A DNA stretch of 64,000 nucleotides from DATCBF01 sp964401995 (GCA_964401995.1 CAYOAP010000008.1:1-64000); one strand, 5' to 3'; positions 17,315 to 26,112 are shown, numbered from the stretch's first letter. The notes: generated from the sequence alone by a model not told the origin. Numbers and translations are program-made.

Positions 17315-18901
17315 CTAGGGGCCCGGAGTTCGTTCTACTGCTGCCTCGGCGGTTGCCGCCTCGGCCTCGCGGATCGCGGCGCCCTCCAGGGCGTTGGAGA
17401 GGGCGCGGACGTAGGCTCGGGCGGATGCCTCGAGGATGTCGGTGGCGACGCCCTGGCCGGTGGCCAGGCGGCTCGCCGCCCGCAGCATCACGCTGACCTC
17501 GCCGAGGGCGTCCTCTCCCCCGGTCACGGCCGCGACCGTGTACTGGCGCAGCTCGCACTCGGTGCCCGCCGCTTTCTGGATCGCCTGGAAGATCGCGTCG
17601 ACCGGGCCGTCGCCGCCGGACTCGCCGACCGACTCCTCGCCCGAGGGCATCTTCACCGCGACCCGGGCGACCGGCTCGCGGCGCGAGCCCGCCTCGACCT
17701 CGAACCAAGCCAGCTCATGGGTGTCGGCGCGCTCGCGCATCTCATCGGAGACGAGCGCCTCCAGGTCCAGGGCAGTGACCTGCTTCTTGCGGTCGGCGAC
17801 TTCCTTAAAGCGCTTGAAGGCCGCGTTGAGGGCGTTGCCCTCGACCTGGAAGCCCAGCTGCTCCAGCGCATCGCGCAGGGCGTGGCGCCCCGAATGCTTG
17901 CCCAGGACCAGCGAGTTCGACTCCAGGCCGACTTCGGTCGCGTCCATGATCTCGTAGGTGGTGCGCTCCTTCAGCACCCCGTCCTGGTGGATGCCGGACT
18001 CGTGGGCAAAAGCGTTGCGGCCGACGATCGCCTTGTTGGGCTGGATCGCGTAGCCGGTCAGGCGCGAGATCATGCGGCTGCTGCGGGCCAGCTCGCGGCT
18101 GTCGACACCGGTGCTGAGGTGATGCCTGTCCTCGCGGGTCTTGATCAGCATCACGATCTCCTCCAGCGAGCAGTTGCCGGCCCGCTCGCCGATCCCGTTG
18201 ATCGCGCACTCGACCTGACGGGCGCCGGCCAGCACCCCCGCGTAGGAGTTGGCCACCGCCAGCCCCAGATCGTCGTGGCAGTGGACCGACAGCTCGACCT
18301 CGCGCAATCCCGGCACCAGCTCGTAGAGGCGCTGGAAGTACTCGCCGTACTCCTCTGGCGTCGTGTAGCCGACCGTGTCGGGAATGTTGATCACGGTCGC
18401 GCCCTCCTCGACAGCGATCGCGCAGACCTCTGCCGTGAACTCGATGTCGGCGCGGGTCGCATCCATCGGCGAGAACTCGACGTCCTCGCAGTAGGACTTG
18501 GCCAGCGTCACCGCGGCCCTGGCCTGGCCCTTGACGTCCTCGCGGTCGGTCTGCAGCTGGTGCTCGATGTGGATGTCAGAGGTGGAGATGAAGGTGTGAA
18601 TGCGCGGGCGCTGTGAGTCCTTGACCGCGTTCCAGGCAGCATCGATATCGGCCTTGTGGGTGCGGGCCAGGCCACAGATGACCGGACCCTCGACCTTGCG
18701 CGAAATCTCCTGCACGGCCTCGAAGTCGCCGGGCGAGGTGATCGGGAAACCCGCCTCGATCACGTCGACCCCCAGGCGGGCGAGCTGCTGGGCGATCTCG
18801 ACCTTCTCGGCGGTGTTCAGCGAGATGCCAGGCGACTGCTCGCCGTCTCGCAAGGTTGTGTCGAATATGTGGACGCGGTTGGCGTCAACTACCGGCTCCA
18901 T
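17315..18901 (-). CDS. leuA: 2-isopropylmalate synthase
   Basis: First committed step of leucine synthesis: acetyl-CoA + 2-ketoisovalerate to 2-isopropylmalate. The 528-aa protein has TTLRDGEQSPG (15-25), the catalytic barrel with SVHCHDDLGLAVANS, NGIGERAGN, and the C-terminal LeuA allosteric dimer domain (about 385-510), where leucine normally binds. This is the type 1 (bacterial ~520 aa) enzyme rather than the longer type found in some actinobacteria. ATG at 18899-18901 follows a very strong AGGAGGAGG. Upstream is a leucine-rich leader peptide whose Leu codons are complementary to this site, so leuA is probably controlled both by feedback and by translational attenuation. Confidence 0.97.
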   Translation of the reverse strand: MEPVVDANRVHIFDTTLRDGEQSPGISLNTAEKVEIAQQLARLGVDVIEAGFPITSPGDFEAVQEISRKVEGPVICGLARTHKADIDAAWNAVKDSQRPRIHTFISTSDIHIEHQLQTDREDVKGQARAAVTLAKSYCEDVEFSPMDATRADIEFTAEVCAIAVEEGATVINIPDTVGYTTPEEYGEYFQRLYELVPGLREVELSVHCHDDLGLAVANSYAGVLAGARQVECAINGIGERAGNCSLEEIVMLIKTREDRHHLSTGVDSRELARSSRMISRLTGYAIQPNKAIVGRNAFAHESGIHQDGVLKERTTYEIMDATEVGLESNSLVLGKHSGRHALRDALEQLGFQVEGNALNAAFKRFKEVADRKKQVTALDLEALVSDEMRERADTHELAWFEVEAGSRREPVARVAVKMPSGEESVGESGGDGPVDAIFQAIQKAAGTECELRQYTVAAVTGGEDALGEVSVMLRAASRLATGQGVATDILEASARAYVRALSNALEGAAIREAEAATAEAAVERTPGP

Positions 18902-18907
18902 TGGAAC

Positions 18908-19001
18908 CTCCTCCTTCTCGTTACTTTTGAATGATCCTGTTGTCTCGCGGCTATCGCGCCGCCCAGCGCTATTCCCCCCGAGGGGGGAGGAGAAGGAGAA
19001 G
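18908..19001 (-). promoter_or_regulatory. leuA translational attenuator (Leu codons pair with Shine-Dalgarno)
   Basis: On the minus strand, leader codons 10-13 (CTTCTCCTTCTC, 18990-19001) are complementary to GAGAAGGAGGAG (18908-18919), which contains the leuA ribosome-binding site: 12 consecutive pairs with a single G-U. A C6-TC-G6 hairpin follows the Leu codons. Inference: a ribosome stalled on Leu codons covers the anti-Shine-Dalgarno and frees leuA; completed leader translation lets the two pair and blocks it. Confidence 0.6.
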
Positions 19002-19028
19002 CGACAGGCTGTCGAAGCGGTTGACCAT
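18969..19028 (-). CDS. leucine-rich leader peptide of leuA
   Basis: A 19-codon ORF from ATG (19026-19028) to TAG (18969-18971), encoding MVNRFDSLSLLLLLPPRGE. Six of the 19 residues are leucine, five of them consecutive (codons CTT CTC CTT CTC CTC). This is the classical composition of an amino-acid attenuation leader, and it ends 67 nt before the leuA start. A weak purine-rich site (GGCGGCGA) precedes the ATG. Leucine leader peptides ahead of leuA are known in other actinobacteria. Upstream, the palindrome AGCGTACGCT (19043-19052) may mark the promoter or an operator shared with the divergent exporter gene. Confidence 0.8.
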   Translation of the reverse strand: MVNRFDSLSLLLLLPPRGE

Positions 19029-19100
19029 TCGCCGCCGAGCTTAGCGTACGCTCAGGCCATCGCAAAACCGCAGCGCACAAGCTGGCTCGCCCTCTTCGCG

Positions 19101-20450
19101 ATGGGCATCGCGGTTGTGGTGATCGCCAACGACTTCTCCGCGATCAACGTCGCCCTGCCGACGATGGAGAAGGACTTCGACACCAACGTCAACACGATCC
19201 AGTGGGTGGTCAACGCCTACGCGCTCACCTTCGGGGTGATGATCGTCACCGGCGGCCGCCTCGCCGACATGTTCGGCCGCCGCAACGCGTTTTTTCTCGG
19301 CACGGCGATCTTCGCCTCGATGTCGGCGCTCGGCGGCGCCGCCCAGACCGAGACCTGGCTGATCGCCAGCCGCACGGTGATGGGGATCGGCGGGGCGCTG
19401 ATGTGGCCGGCGATCCTCGGCATGACCTACGAGCTGCTGCCGGAAGAGAAAGCCGGCCTGGCCGGCGGCATCATCATCGGCGCCGCCGGGCTCGGCAACG
19501 CGATCGGGCCGCTGATCGGCGGCGTCCTCACCGACGTCCTCAGCTGGCGCTGGATCTTCTTCCTCAACGTCCCGATCTCGATCTTCGCGGTCGCGGTCAC
19601 CTACTTCCTCGTCCACGTCAAAGAGCCCGAGGCGAGCGACCACCGGATTGACTACGCGGGCGTCTCCGCCCTCTCGATCGGGCTGGTCTCGCTGCTCGTC
19701 GCCCTCGACCAGATCGATGACTGGGGCGTGACCGACCCCAAAGTGCTCGGGCTGCTGGCCCTCGCCGCCGTGCTGATCGTCGCCTTCGTCCCGATCGAGC
19801 GCCGGGCCGGGCTGAAGGCGCTGGTGCCACGAGCGGTGATGCGCAACGAGAGCTTCACCGCCTCCTGCATCGCGATCCTCTTCATGTCGGCGACCTTCTT
19901 CGCCTCGCTCCTCTACCTGCCGCAGTTCATGCAGACACAGCTCGGCTACTCGCCGCTGGAAGCTGGGGTCGGGATGCTGCCCTTTCTGGCGACGTTCGCG
20001 CTCGTCTCCTTCGGCGCCGGGCCGCTCTACAACCGGGTCGGCGCCAAGGTGCTGGCCAGCATCGGCGCCGCCTGCATCACCATCGCCCCCTTCCTCTTCT
20101 CGCTCGCCGACGCCAACTCTGGCTACAGCTCGCTGCTGATCGGCATGGTCGTGCTCGGGATCGGGGTCGGCGCCTTCTACCCGACCGCGACGACCGCCGG
20201 GGTGACCTCGGTCGACGCCTCCCAGACCAGCCTGGCCGGCGGCATCGTCTACATGTTCCAGATCGCCGGCGGCTCGATCGGACTCGGCCTGACGACCACG
20301 GTCTTCTCCGCCCAGGCATCGTTCTCGGACGGGATCGAGGCGGCGTTCCGGCTCGACGCCGCGCTCTCGCTGGTCGGCTTCGTCGTCGCCCTGCTCTTCG
20401 TCGGCGGCCGGCTCTTCGCGCGCGGGCGCCGGCCGGCGCCCGCGGCCTGA
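19101..20450 (+). CDS. MFS transporter, DHA2 (EmrB/QacA-like) family
   Basis: Proton-driven exporter predicted with about 14 transmembrane helices. Motif A (GGRLADMFGRRNAFF) and the ANDFSAINVALPTME start of helix 1 are typical of DHA2 drug/solute exporters. The coding frame clearly extends ~15 residues before ATG 19101 (a WLALFAM stretch is the beginning of helix 1), but no ATG or GTG lies there; the first possible codon upstream is a TTG near 18926 inside the leuA leader region. The true start is therefore unresolved. It is divergent from leuA and shares the intergenic region. Substrate unknown; a role in amino-acid or metabolite export is only suggested by position. Confidence 0.88.
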   Translation: MGIAVVVIANDFSAINVALPTMEKDFDTNVNTIQWVVNAYALTFGVMIVTGGRLADMFGRRNAFFLGTAIFASMSALGGAAQTETWLIASRTVMGIGGALMWPAILGMTYELLPEEKAGLAGGIIIGAAGLGNAIGPLIGGVLTDVLSWRWIFFLNVPISIFAVAVTYFLVHVKEPEASDHRIDYAGVSALSIGLVSLLVALDQIDDWGVTDPKVLGLLALAAVLIVAFVPIERRAGLKALVPRAVMRNESFTASCIAILFMSATFFASLLYLPQFMQTQLGYSPLEAGVGMLPFLATFALVSFGAGPLYNRVGAKVLASIGAACITIAPFLFSLADANSGYSSLLIGMVVLGIGVGAFYPTATTAGVTSVDASQTSLAGGIVYMFQIAGGSIGLGLTTTVFSAQASFSDGIEAAFRLDAALSLVGFVVALLFVGGRLFARGRRPAPAA

Positions 20451-20453
20451 CCT

Positions 20454-21008
20454 CTACTGCAGTTCGTCGTTGCTGCCGGCGCCGCCGTGGAGCACGTCCG
20501 TGCCCGGGCCGCCGCGGAGGATGTCGTTGCCGCTGCAGCCGATCAAGGTGTCGTCCCCATTGCCGCCGAAGAGCGAGTCGTCCCCGGCGCGGCCGACGAG
20601 GCGATCGTTGCCTTCGCCGCCGATCAGCTTGTCCGCTCCACTGCCGCCGCTGAGATTGTCGTTGCCGGGGCCGCCCCTGAGCGTGATTGGGATCGGGACC
20701 GCTCGTGAGACCGTGACCGTGTCGTCGCCGCCGCCGGCGTTGACTTCGAAGGAGGAGATTGCCGTCGCCTGGCAGACCAACTGGGTGTCGATGCCGGGCG
20801 GATTGCTGCAGACGGAGCCACCCACTTCCAGCGGCACGATCGAGTCGATCACGTAGGAGCGGCCGTCGGCGCTGAGTTGGATCGAGATCGTGTTCGGTTC
20901 AACCCCGCCGGCGAGGACCACGCTGTAGGTTTCCGCCGCGCCGGCAGGCCCGGCCAGGGGAAGCTGTGCCGCCAGCAGCAGCGCGCCGCATAGGAAAAAT
21001 TTCCTCAT
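20454..21008 (-). CDS. secreted RTX-type calcium-binding repeat protein
   Basis: 184-aa exported protein with a signal peptide (about 1-24, LLLAAQLPLAGPAGAA). The N-terminal ~85 residues hold a cysteine pair. At least six RTX nonapeptides of the GGxGxDxLx type follow (GGPGNDNLS, GGEGNDRLV, GGNGDDTLI, GGPGTDVLH and relatives, about 110-178), which fold into a calcium-loaded parallel beta-roll. It is small, with no enzymatic domain. Its ATG overlaps the stop of the upstream quinone oxidoreductase (ATGA), which is an odd partner for a secreted protein. Confidence 0.88.
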   Translation of the reverse strand: MRKFFLCGALLLAAQLPLAGPAGAAETYSVVLAGGVEPNTISIQLSADGRSYVIDSIVPLEVGGSVCSNPPGIDTQLVCQATAISSFEVNAGGGDDTVTVSRAVPIPITLRGGPGNDNLSGGSGADKLIGGEGNDRLVGRAGDDSLFGGNGDDTLIGCSGNDILRGGPGTDVLHGGAGSNDELQ

Positions 21009-22042
21009 TGACTGGGGAACAGCACGACCTTGCCAATGTTTCGGCGCTCGGCGATGAATTTGTGAGCATCGCCGGCTCGCTCGAACGGGAATGCCTCGGC
21101 GACGACGGGATCGAGGCGCCCCTCGGCAAGATCGGCCAGCAACGGCTCGGTGAGGCGATCAAGGCTGCCCTCCCGTTCCCACCAGTGCAGCATGTTGAGC
21201 CCGAAGACGCCTTTGTTCTCGTTCATCAGCGGCAGGCTCTTCCACCAGGGCAGCGTCGCGAACGGCATCTTGACCAGGCTCTTCAGCATGGCCGGGATAT
21301 CGCGGCCACTTTCGTTGGTTGCCTCGGAGAGCCCGTACATGACCATCCGCCCGCCCGGCCGCAGCAGGCGGTAATCCTTGCGGAAGGAGGTGGGGCCAAG
21401 CGCGTCGATCACGAGATCGACTCCCTCTCCCCCAGTCAGCCGCATCGTCTCCTGCTCGAAGTCCTGGTTGCGGTAGTCGATCGCGTGGGTGACGCCCTGG
21501 GCGCGGATCGCGTCGTGCTTTGAGGGCGAGGCGGTGCCGAAGATCTCAGCGCCGATGTTGCGGGCAATCTGGGTGGCGGAGATGCCGACGCCACCCGCGG
21601 CGGCATGGATCAGGACCCGGTCCTTGGGCCTCAGCCCACCCATGATCACCAGCGCCGCGTAGGCTGTCCCGTAGTTGACGGGGAAAGCGGCGCCCTGCTC
21701 GAAGCTGAGGCTGGCCGGAAGCGACAGCGCCTGCGCCTCGGGCACGCTGACCAGCTCGGCCTGGCCGCCGAAGTTGGTGCCGGCGACGACACGGTCGCCG
21801 ACCTTGTGGGAGGTGACGTCGGCGCCGACCGACTCGACCTCGCCCGCGACCTCATAGCCGAGCACACATGGAGGCTTAGGGGCGTCGGGGTAGATTCCGA
21901 CCCGGGCCATCGTGTCGGCGAAGTTGATCCCAGCGGCCTTGACCGCGATCCGCACGTCGCCTGGCCCGACCGCGGGGTCGGGCATCTCGCGCACCTGCAT
22001 CACCTCAGGGCCGCCGGTGCCTGTGAGAACAACTGCTTTCAT
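21005..22042 (-). CDS. zinc-independent medium-chain dehydrogenase/quinone oxidoreductase-like protein
   Basis: 345-aa MDR-superfamily enzyme related to NADPH:quinone oxidoreductase and VAT-1. It has the GroES-like N-terminal domain (GINFADTMARVGIYPDAP), the Rossmann motif AAAGGVGISATQIARNIGAE (about 149-168) and the C-terminal GKVVLFP strand. No catalytic zinc ligands are seen. ATG at 22040-22042 is preferred because MKAVVLTGTGGPEV is the family N-terminus. It overlaps the 3' end of the serA frame (stop 22053) only if an upstream start is used. Likely downstream gene of serC-serA; substrate unknown. Confidence 0.85.
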   Translation of the reverse strand: MKAVVLTGTGGPEVMQVREMPDPAVGPGDVRIAVKAAGINFADTMARVGIYPDAPKPPCVLGYEVAGEVESVGADVTSHKVGDRVVAGTNFGGQAELVSVPEAQALSLPASLSFEQGAAFPVNYGTAYAALVIMGGLRPKDRVLIHAAAGGVGISATQIARNIGAEIFGTASPSKHDAIRAQGVTHAIDYRNQDFEQETMRLTGGEGVDLVIDALGPTSFRKDYRLLRPGGRMVMYGLSEATNESGRDIPAMLKSLVKMPFATLPWWKSLPLMNENKGVFGLNMLHWWEREGSLDRLTEPLLADLAEGRLDPVVAEAFPFERAGDAHKFIAERRNIGKVVLFPSQ

Positions 22043-22052
22043 CGCAACAAGC

Positions 22053-23633
22053 CTAGAGGTCGACGGAGCGGCCGACCGTGAAGCCATCGACCTCGAGGAT
22101 CTTCTCGATCGTCTCCTCGCGGACCGGGGCGTCGGTGGTCAGGGCCATCACCGCGCTCTCGCCACCGGGCTCGGCGCCGACGGCGGCGGAGATGATGTTG
22201 ACCGACTCCTCGCCGAACATCGTCCCGACCTTGCCGATCATTCCGGGGCGGTCGGCATAGCGGAAGACGGCCAGGTGCTCGGCGAAGGGAAGGTAGAAGC
22301 TCTCGCCCCAGGCGGAGACCAGGTAGGGCTCGTTGCGGGGCCCGACGCCGGTGCCGGCGACCTCGACCTCTCCCTCGCTGGAGTGCAGCCGCACCGTGAC
22401 CAGCTCGGTGAAGTCCTCGGCGCTGGAGTCCTTGGTCTCGGTCAGCTCGATCCCACGCTCCTCCGCCATCTGCGGGGCGTTGACCAGATTGACCGGCTCC
22501 TCGGTGTGGCCGGAGAGGATTCCGACCAAGACCGCGATCCCGAGCAGGCGGGTGTCGTGGGCGGCGATGCGGCCGCGGAACTCAGCGGTGACGCGGTCGA
22601 CCGAACCGCCGCCGAGGCCCTGGGCGAGGCGGCCCAATTTCTCGCAAAGCGGCACGAACGGGGCCAGCGCCTCCATCTCCTCCGGCCGGACGGCGGCGAT
22701 GTTGACCGCGTTGGTGACGACCCCGCCAGTCAGGGCGGCGGTCACCTGCTCGGCGGTGACGACGCCGGCGCGGTCCTGCGCCTCGGCGGTCGAGGCGCCC
22801 AGGTGCGGGGTGACGACGACGTCGGAACGGGCGAAGATCGGGTGCTCGGTGAACGGCTCGGACGGGAAGACGTCGAGCGCGGCGCCCCCCACCTTGCCGG
22901 ACTCGAGGCCGGCGAACAGCGCGTCGAGGTCGATCAGCTCGCCCCGGGCGCAGTTGACGACACGGGCGCCCGGCTTCATCGCCGCGATCGCCTCGGCATC
23001 GATCAGGTTGATCGTCTCCGGTGTCTTAGGGACGTGAAGGGTGATCACGTCGGAGCGCTCGAAGACCTCCTCGACGCTGGCCATGCCCACGACCCCGAGC
23101 TCTTTGAAGCGCTCGGCCGAGACAAACTTGTCAAAGGCGACGACATCCATCTCAAAACTCTGCGCGCGCTTGGCGACGAGCTGGCCGATGCGGCCAAAGC
23201 CGACCACGCCAAGGGTCTTGCCGTAAAGCTCGGCGCCCTTGTACTTGGCGCGGTCCCAACGCCCGTCGACCAGCGAGCCATGCGCCTGCGGAACGTTGCG
23301 GAAGAGGGACAGCATCAGTGCCAACGTGTGCTCGGCGGCGGCGACCGAGTTCGACTCCGGGGCGTTGGCGACGATGATGCCGCGGCGGGTCGCGGCGGGA
23401 ATGTCGACGTTGTCGACGCCGGTGCCGGCGCGGCCGATCACCTTCAGGTTGTCGGCCCGCTCAATCAGCTCGGCGGTCAGCTTGGTGGCGGAACGGATCA
23501 GGATCGCGTCGTAGGCGCCGATCGCCTCGGCCAGCTCCTCGGCCGACATCTCCAAGCCGAGGTCGACATCGAAGTTTGCCCGCAGCAGGTCGACGCCGGT
23601 GTCGGCGATCTTCTCCTTGACCAGGACCTTCAT
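22053..23633 (-). CDS. serA: D-3-phosphoglycerate dehydrogenase
   Basis: First step of the phosphorylated serine pathway: NAD-dependent oxidation of 3-phosphoglycerate. The 526-aa protein is the long form. It has a catalytic/Rossmann region with GRAGTGVDNVD, VGFGRIGQ (about 145-152), NCARGELID and the catalytic HLGAST, an intervening (ASB) domain, and a C-terminal ACT domain (about 455-526) for serine feedback. Its ATG overlaps the serC stop by 4 nt, so serC-serA is a coupled operon. Confidence 0.97.
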   Translation of the reverse strand: MKVLVKEKIADTGVDLLRANFDVDLGLEMSAEELAEAIGAYDAILIRSATKLTAELIERADNLKVIGRAGTGVDNVDIPAATRRGIIVANAPESNSVAAAEHTLALMLSLFRNVPQAHGSLVDGRWDRAKYKGAELYGKTLGVVGFGRIGQLVAKRAQSFEMDVVAFDKFVSAERFKELGVVGMASVEEVFERSDVITLHVPKTPETINLIDAEAIAAMKPGARVVNCARGELIDLDALFAGLESGKVGGAALDVFPSEPFTEHPIFARSDVVVTPHLGASTAEAQDRAGVVTAEQVTAALTGGVVTNAVNIAAVRPEEMEALAPFVPLCEKLGRLAQGLGGGSVDRVTAEFRGRIAAHDTRLLGIAVLVGILSGHTEEPVNLVNAPQMAEERGIELTETKDSSAEDFTELVTVRLHSSEGEVEVAGTGVGPRNEPYLVSAWGESFYLPFAEHLAVFRYADRPGMIGKVGTMFGEESVNIISAAVGAEPGGESAVMALTTDAPVREETIEKILEVDGFTVGRSVDL

Positions 23634-24772
23634 CGGGCCGCCTCGCTGACGTTCTCGGCCACCCAGTCGATGCAGGCGGTGAGCGCTTCGACGTCGGCCG
23701 GCTCGACCGCCGGGAACATCCCGATCCGCAGCTGGTTGCGGCCGAGCTTGCGGTAGGGCTCGACATCGACGATCCCGTTAGCCCGCAGGGTCGCGGCGAC
23801 GACGGCGGCATCGACGGCGTCGTCGAAGTCGATCGTGCCGACGACCAGCGAGCGTTTGGCGGGGTCGGCGACGAAGGGAGAGGTGAAGGCGGTGCGCTCG
23901 GCCCAGCCGTAGAGATGCCCCGAGGAAGCGCTGGTCCGCTGCACGCACCAGTCGAGCCCGCCGCCGGCCAGCATCCACTCGACCTGGTCGGCAAGCAGCA
24001 GCAGCGTCGCCAGCGCCGGCGTGTTGTAGGTCTGGTTCTTGCGGGAGTTCTCGACTGCCGTCTGCAGCGAGAGAAAGCCAGGCTGCCAGCGGTCTTCAGC
24101 GCCATCGAGTTCGACGATCCGCGCCAGCGCCTCGGGGCTGAGCAGGGCCAGCCAGAGGCCGCCGTCAGCGCCGAAGGCCTTCTGCGGGGCGAAGTAGTAG
24201 GCGTCGGCCTGGCTGACGTCGACGGGCAGGCCGCCTGCGCCCGAGGTGGCGTCGACGAGGACGAGCGCCTCGCCAGCTTCGTCGGGCCGGCGAACGTCGA
24301 CCATGACTCCGGTCGAGGTCTCGTTGTGCGCCCAGGCGAGGACGTCGGCCTCGGGATCGGCAACCGGCGCGGGCGCGTCGCCCGACTCGGCCTCGATCAC
24401 GATCGGATCGGCTAGGAAGGGCGCGGCGGCCGTCGCCTTAGCGAACTTCTGTGAGAACTCGCCGTAGGTGAGGTGGAGGGCGCGATCCCGCACCAGCCAG
24501 GCCGTTGCAGCGTCCCAGAAAGCGGTGGTGCCGCCGTTGCCAAGCACGACCTCGTAGCTGTCGGGAAGCGCGAAAAGCTCGGCCAAGCCGTCCTGAATCC
24601 GGGCAACCAGGTCGCGGACCGGCGCCTGCCGATGCGAGGTGCCCATCAGCTGCGCCTGCTCGGCCAGCCTGGCCAAGGCCTCAGGCCTGACCTTGGACGG
24701 CCCGCAGCCAAAACGCCCGTCGGCGGGCTTGATCGCCTCAGGGATCGTCGCCGTGCCGGTCGTCGTCGTCAT
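23630..24772 (-). CDS. serC: phosphoserine aminotransferase
   Basis: PLP enzyme converting 3-phosphohydroxypyruvate and glutamate to phosphoserine. The 380-aa protein has FGCGPSKVRPEAL, LGNGGTTAFWD, DATSGAGGLPVD and the PLP lysine in YYFAPQKAFGADGGLW (about residue 197). This version matches the actinobacterial-type SerC rather than the E. coli type. ATG 24770-24772 is preferred over the open frame upstream. It is divergent from the DUF4389 gene and overlaps serA by 4 nt. No serB is in the window. Confidence 0.93.
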   Translation of the reverse strand: MTTTTGTATIPEAIKPADGRFGCGPSKVRPEALARLAEQAQLMGTSHRQAPVRDLVARIQDGLAELFALPDSYEVVLGNGGTTAFWDAATAWLVRDRALHLTYGEFSQKFAKATAAAPFLADPIVIEAESGDAPAPVADPEADVLAWAHNETSTGVMVDVRRPDEAGEALVLVDATSGAGGLPVDVSQADAYYFAPQKAFGADGGLWLALLSPEALARIVELDGAEDRWQPGFLSLQTAVENSRKNQTYNTPALATLLLLADQVEWMLAGGGLDWCVQRTSASSGHLYGWAERTAFTSPFVADPAKRSLVVGTIDFDDAVDAAVVAATLRANGIVDVEPYRKLGRNQLRIGMFPAVEPADVEALTACIDWVAENVSEAAR

Positions 24773-24910
24773 CGGGCGCCGCCTGGGGTCATCTTCGGGA
24801 AGGCCATCGCGGCGACAGGTTATTGACACTCGCGGGTGGACTCCGGCCGGGGTCGCGGATAGGCTGGCCGCGCTGTCGATTTAGGCAGGATCAAACGAGA
24901 GGGGAGCAAG

Positions 24911-25543
24911 ATGTACCCAGTTGAATACGAGGCGGATTTCAACCCGCATCCAAGCCGAGGGACGACGTTCTTCCGGCTCATCCTGATCATCCCGTGGCTG
25001 ATCGTCGGCTACGTCTACATCATCCTCTCGGCGTTCACGCACCTGTTCGCCTGGGTGGCTGTCGTCATCCTCGGCCGCTATCCACAGTGGCTGTACAGCT
25101 TCAACTCGGGCGTGATCCGCTACCTGACCCGTTTCAACGCGTTCGCCTACCTGCAGACGGATGCCTGGCCGCCGTTCGGGATCAGCGATGACCCGTCCTA
25201 CCCGATTCGGCTCAACATCGCGCCCGCGGCGGAGCGTCAGAGCCGCCTGAAGGCGTTCTTCCGCGTCATCCTCGCCCTGCCGATGATCGTCGTCGTCTAC
25301 GCCATCGGCGCCATCCACAACGGGCTGGCCTTCGTCGCCTGGCTGACGATCGTCTTCCGCGGCTACCTGCCGGAGGGCATCAACAACGCGATGACCTTCG
25401 TCAACGGCCTCTACGCCCGCGTCGGCGGCTACCTGATGATCCTCACCGACGACTACCCGCCGGTCGGCCTCGAGGCCGCAGCCCCGGCAGGCGGCGTCGC
25501 CCCGACCCCTCCCCCGGTCCCGCCCGCGGCGCCGACGGTCTAG
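24911..25543 (+). CDS. DUF4389 membrane protein
   Basis: 210-aa integral membrane protein of unknown function. It has two hydrophobic segments at about 22-58 (FFRLILIIPWLIVGYVYIIL...) and two at about 116-155, each followed by RYPQWLYSFNSGV- or EGINNAMTFVNGLYAR-type amphipathic stretches. The internal twofold pattern, with R-Y/F...F aromatic motifs, is that of DUF4389. The C-terminus is a Pro/Ala tail. The start follows GAGAGGGGAGC. It is the first gene of a plus-strand pair with the cupin gene 10 nt downstream, divergent from serC. The cellular role cannot be stated. Confidence 0.85.
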   Translation: MYPVEYEADFNPHPSRGTTFFRLILIIPWLIVGYVYIILSAFTHLFAWVAVVILGRYPQWLYSFNSGVIRYLTRFNAFAYLQTDAWPPFGISDDPSYPIRLNIAPAAERQSRLKAFFRVILALPMIVVVYAIGAIHNGLAFVAWLTIVFRGYLPEGINNAMTFVNGLYARVGGYLMILTDDYPPVGLEAAAPAGGVAPTPPPVPPAAPTV

Positions 25544-25553
25544 GGGTTAGACG

Positions 25554-25961
25554 ATGACCGAGGCGGCAGCAGAGAACGTGACCAAAGGCGACGGCTACGC
25601 GGTCGCCAACCTGGACGACCTTGGCGATGGGCCGGGGTTCCGCAAGATCCGCAAGGAGCTTGGGGTGACGGCGTTCGGCGTCAACGCGATCGTGCTGCCG
25701 CCTTCATACGAGACGGGCAGCCACTACCACGACGAGCAGGAGGAGCTGTACTTCCTGCACAGCGGCCAGATCGTGATGACGTTCGGCGACGGCTCGTCCC
25801 AGACACTCGACCCAGGCGGGCTCGCCTGGGTCGACGCCTCGACGGTCCGCAAAGTCGCCAATCCGAGCGACTCGGAAGAGGCGGTCTACGTGGTCGTCGG
25901 GGGCAAGGACGGGTACGTCGGCCGGGACGGCAAACTGCCCGAGGGTGAGGCTCACCGCTGA
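25554..25961 (+). CDS. small cupin-domain protein
   Basis: 135-aa single-domain cupin. Metal-ligand-like residues are visible in GSHYHDEQEELYFLHSG (about 56-72): two His then Glu in the cupin motif 1 pattern G(X)5HXH(X)3-4E(X)6G. The second motif is weaker (PGGLAWVDASTVRKVANPS) and its usual histidine is replaced by Arg-Lys, so metal binding may be incomplete. It follows the DUF4389 gene by 10 nt. The function of such stand-alone cupins is not predictable. Confidence 0.85.
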   Translation: MTEAAAENVTKGDGYAVANLDDLGDGPGFRKIRKELGVTAFGVNAIVLPPSYETGSHYHDEQEELYFLHSGQIVMTFGDGSSQTLDPGGLAWVDASTVRKVANPSDSEEAVYVVVGGKDGYVGRDGKLPEGEAHR

Positions 25962-25968
25962 GACCGGG

Positions 25969-26112
25969 GGCGCGCCCGGTAGGTCCCTGGGCGAATTGCG
26001 GCGCCCGCCTATGGCGGGCCTGCCGGATGTTGGAGCGCGGCTTCGCCGCGCGATCATCAGATTGCATATCGCGCCTTCGGCGACATTCGCCCAGGGACCT
26101 ACCAGGCGCGCC
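25969..26112. repeat. palindromic element A (long closing stem, three internal hairpins)
   Basis: 28-nt inverted arms (25969-25996 and 26085-26112, one mismatch) enclose an 88-nt interior with three hairpins: GCCCGCC-TAT-GGCGGGC (26003-26019), GCGCGGC-TTC-GCCGCGC (26035-26051) and CGCC-TTC-GGCG (26072-26082). It starts 8 nt after the cupin stop. The interior is homologous to element B in the opposite orientation, including identical blocks of 19 and 23 nt, but the arms are unrelated to B's. No protein-coding potential was seen. Confidence 0.85.

Noticed and set aside
24823..24851. TTGACA hexamer upstream of the DUF4389 gene
   Set aside because: A perfect -35 box, but nothing resembling a -10 box at 16-19 bp spacing.
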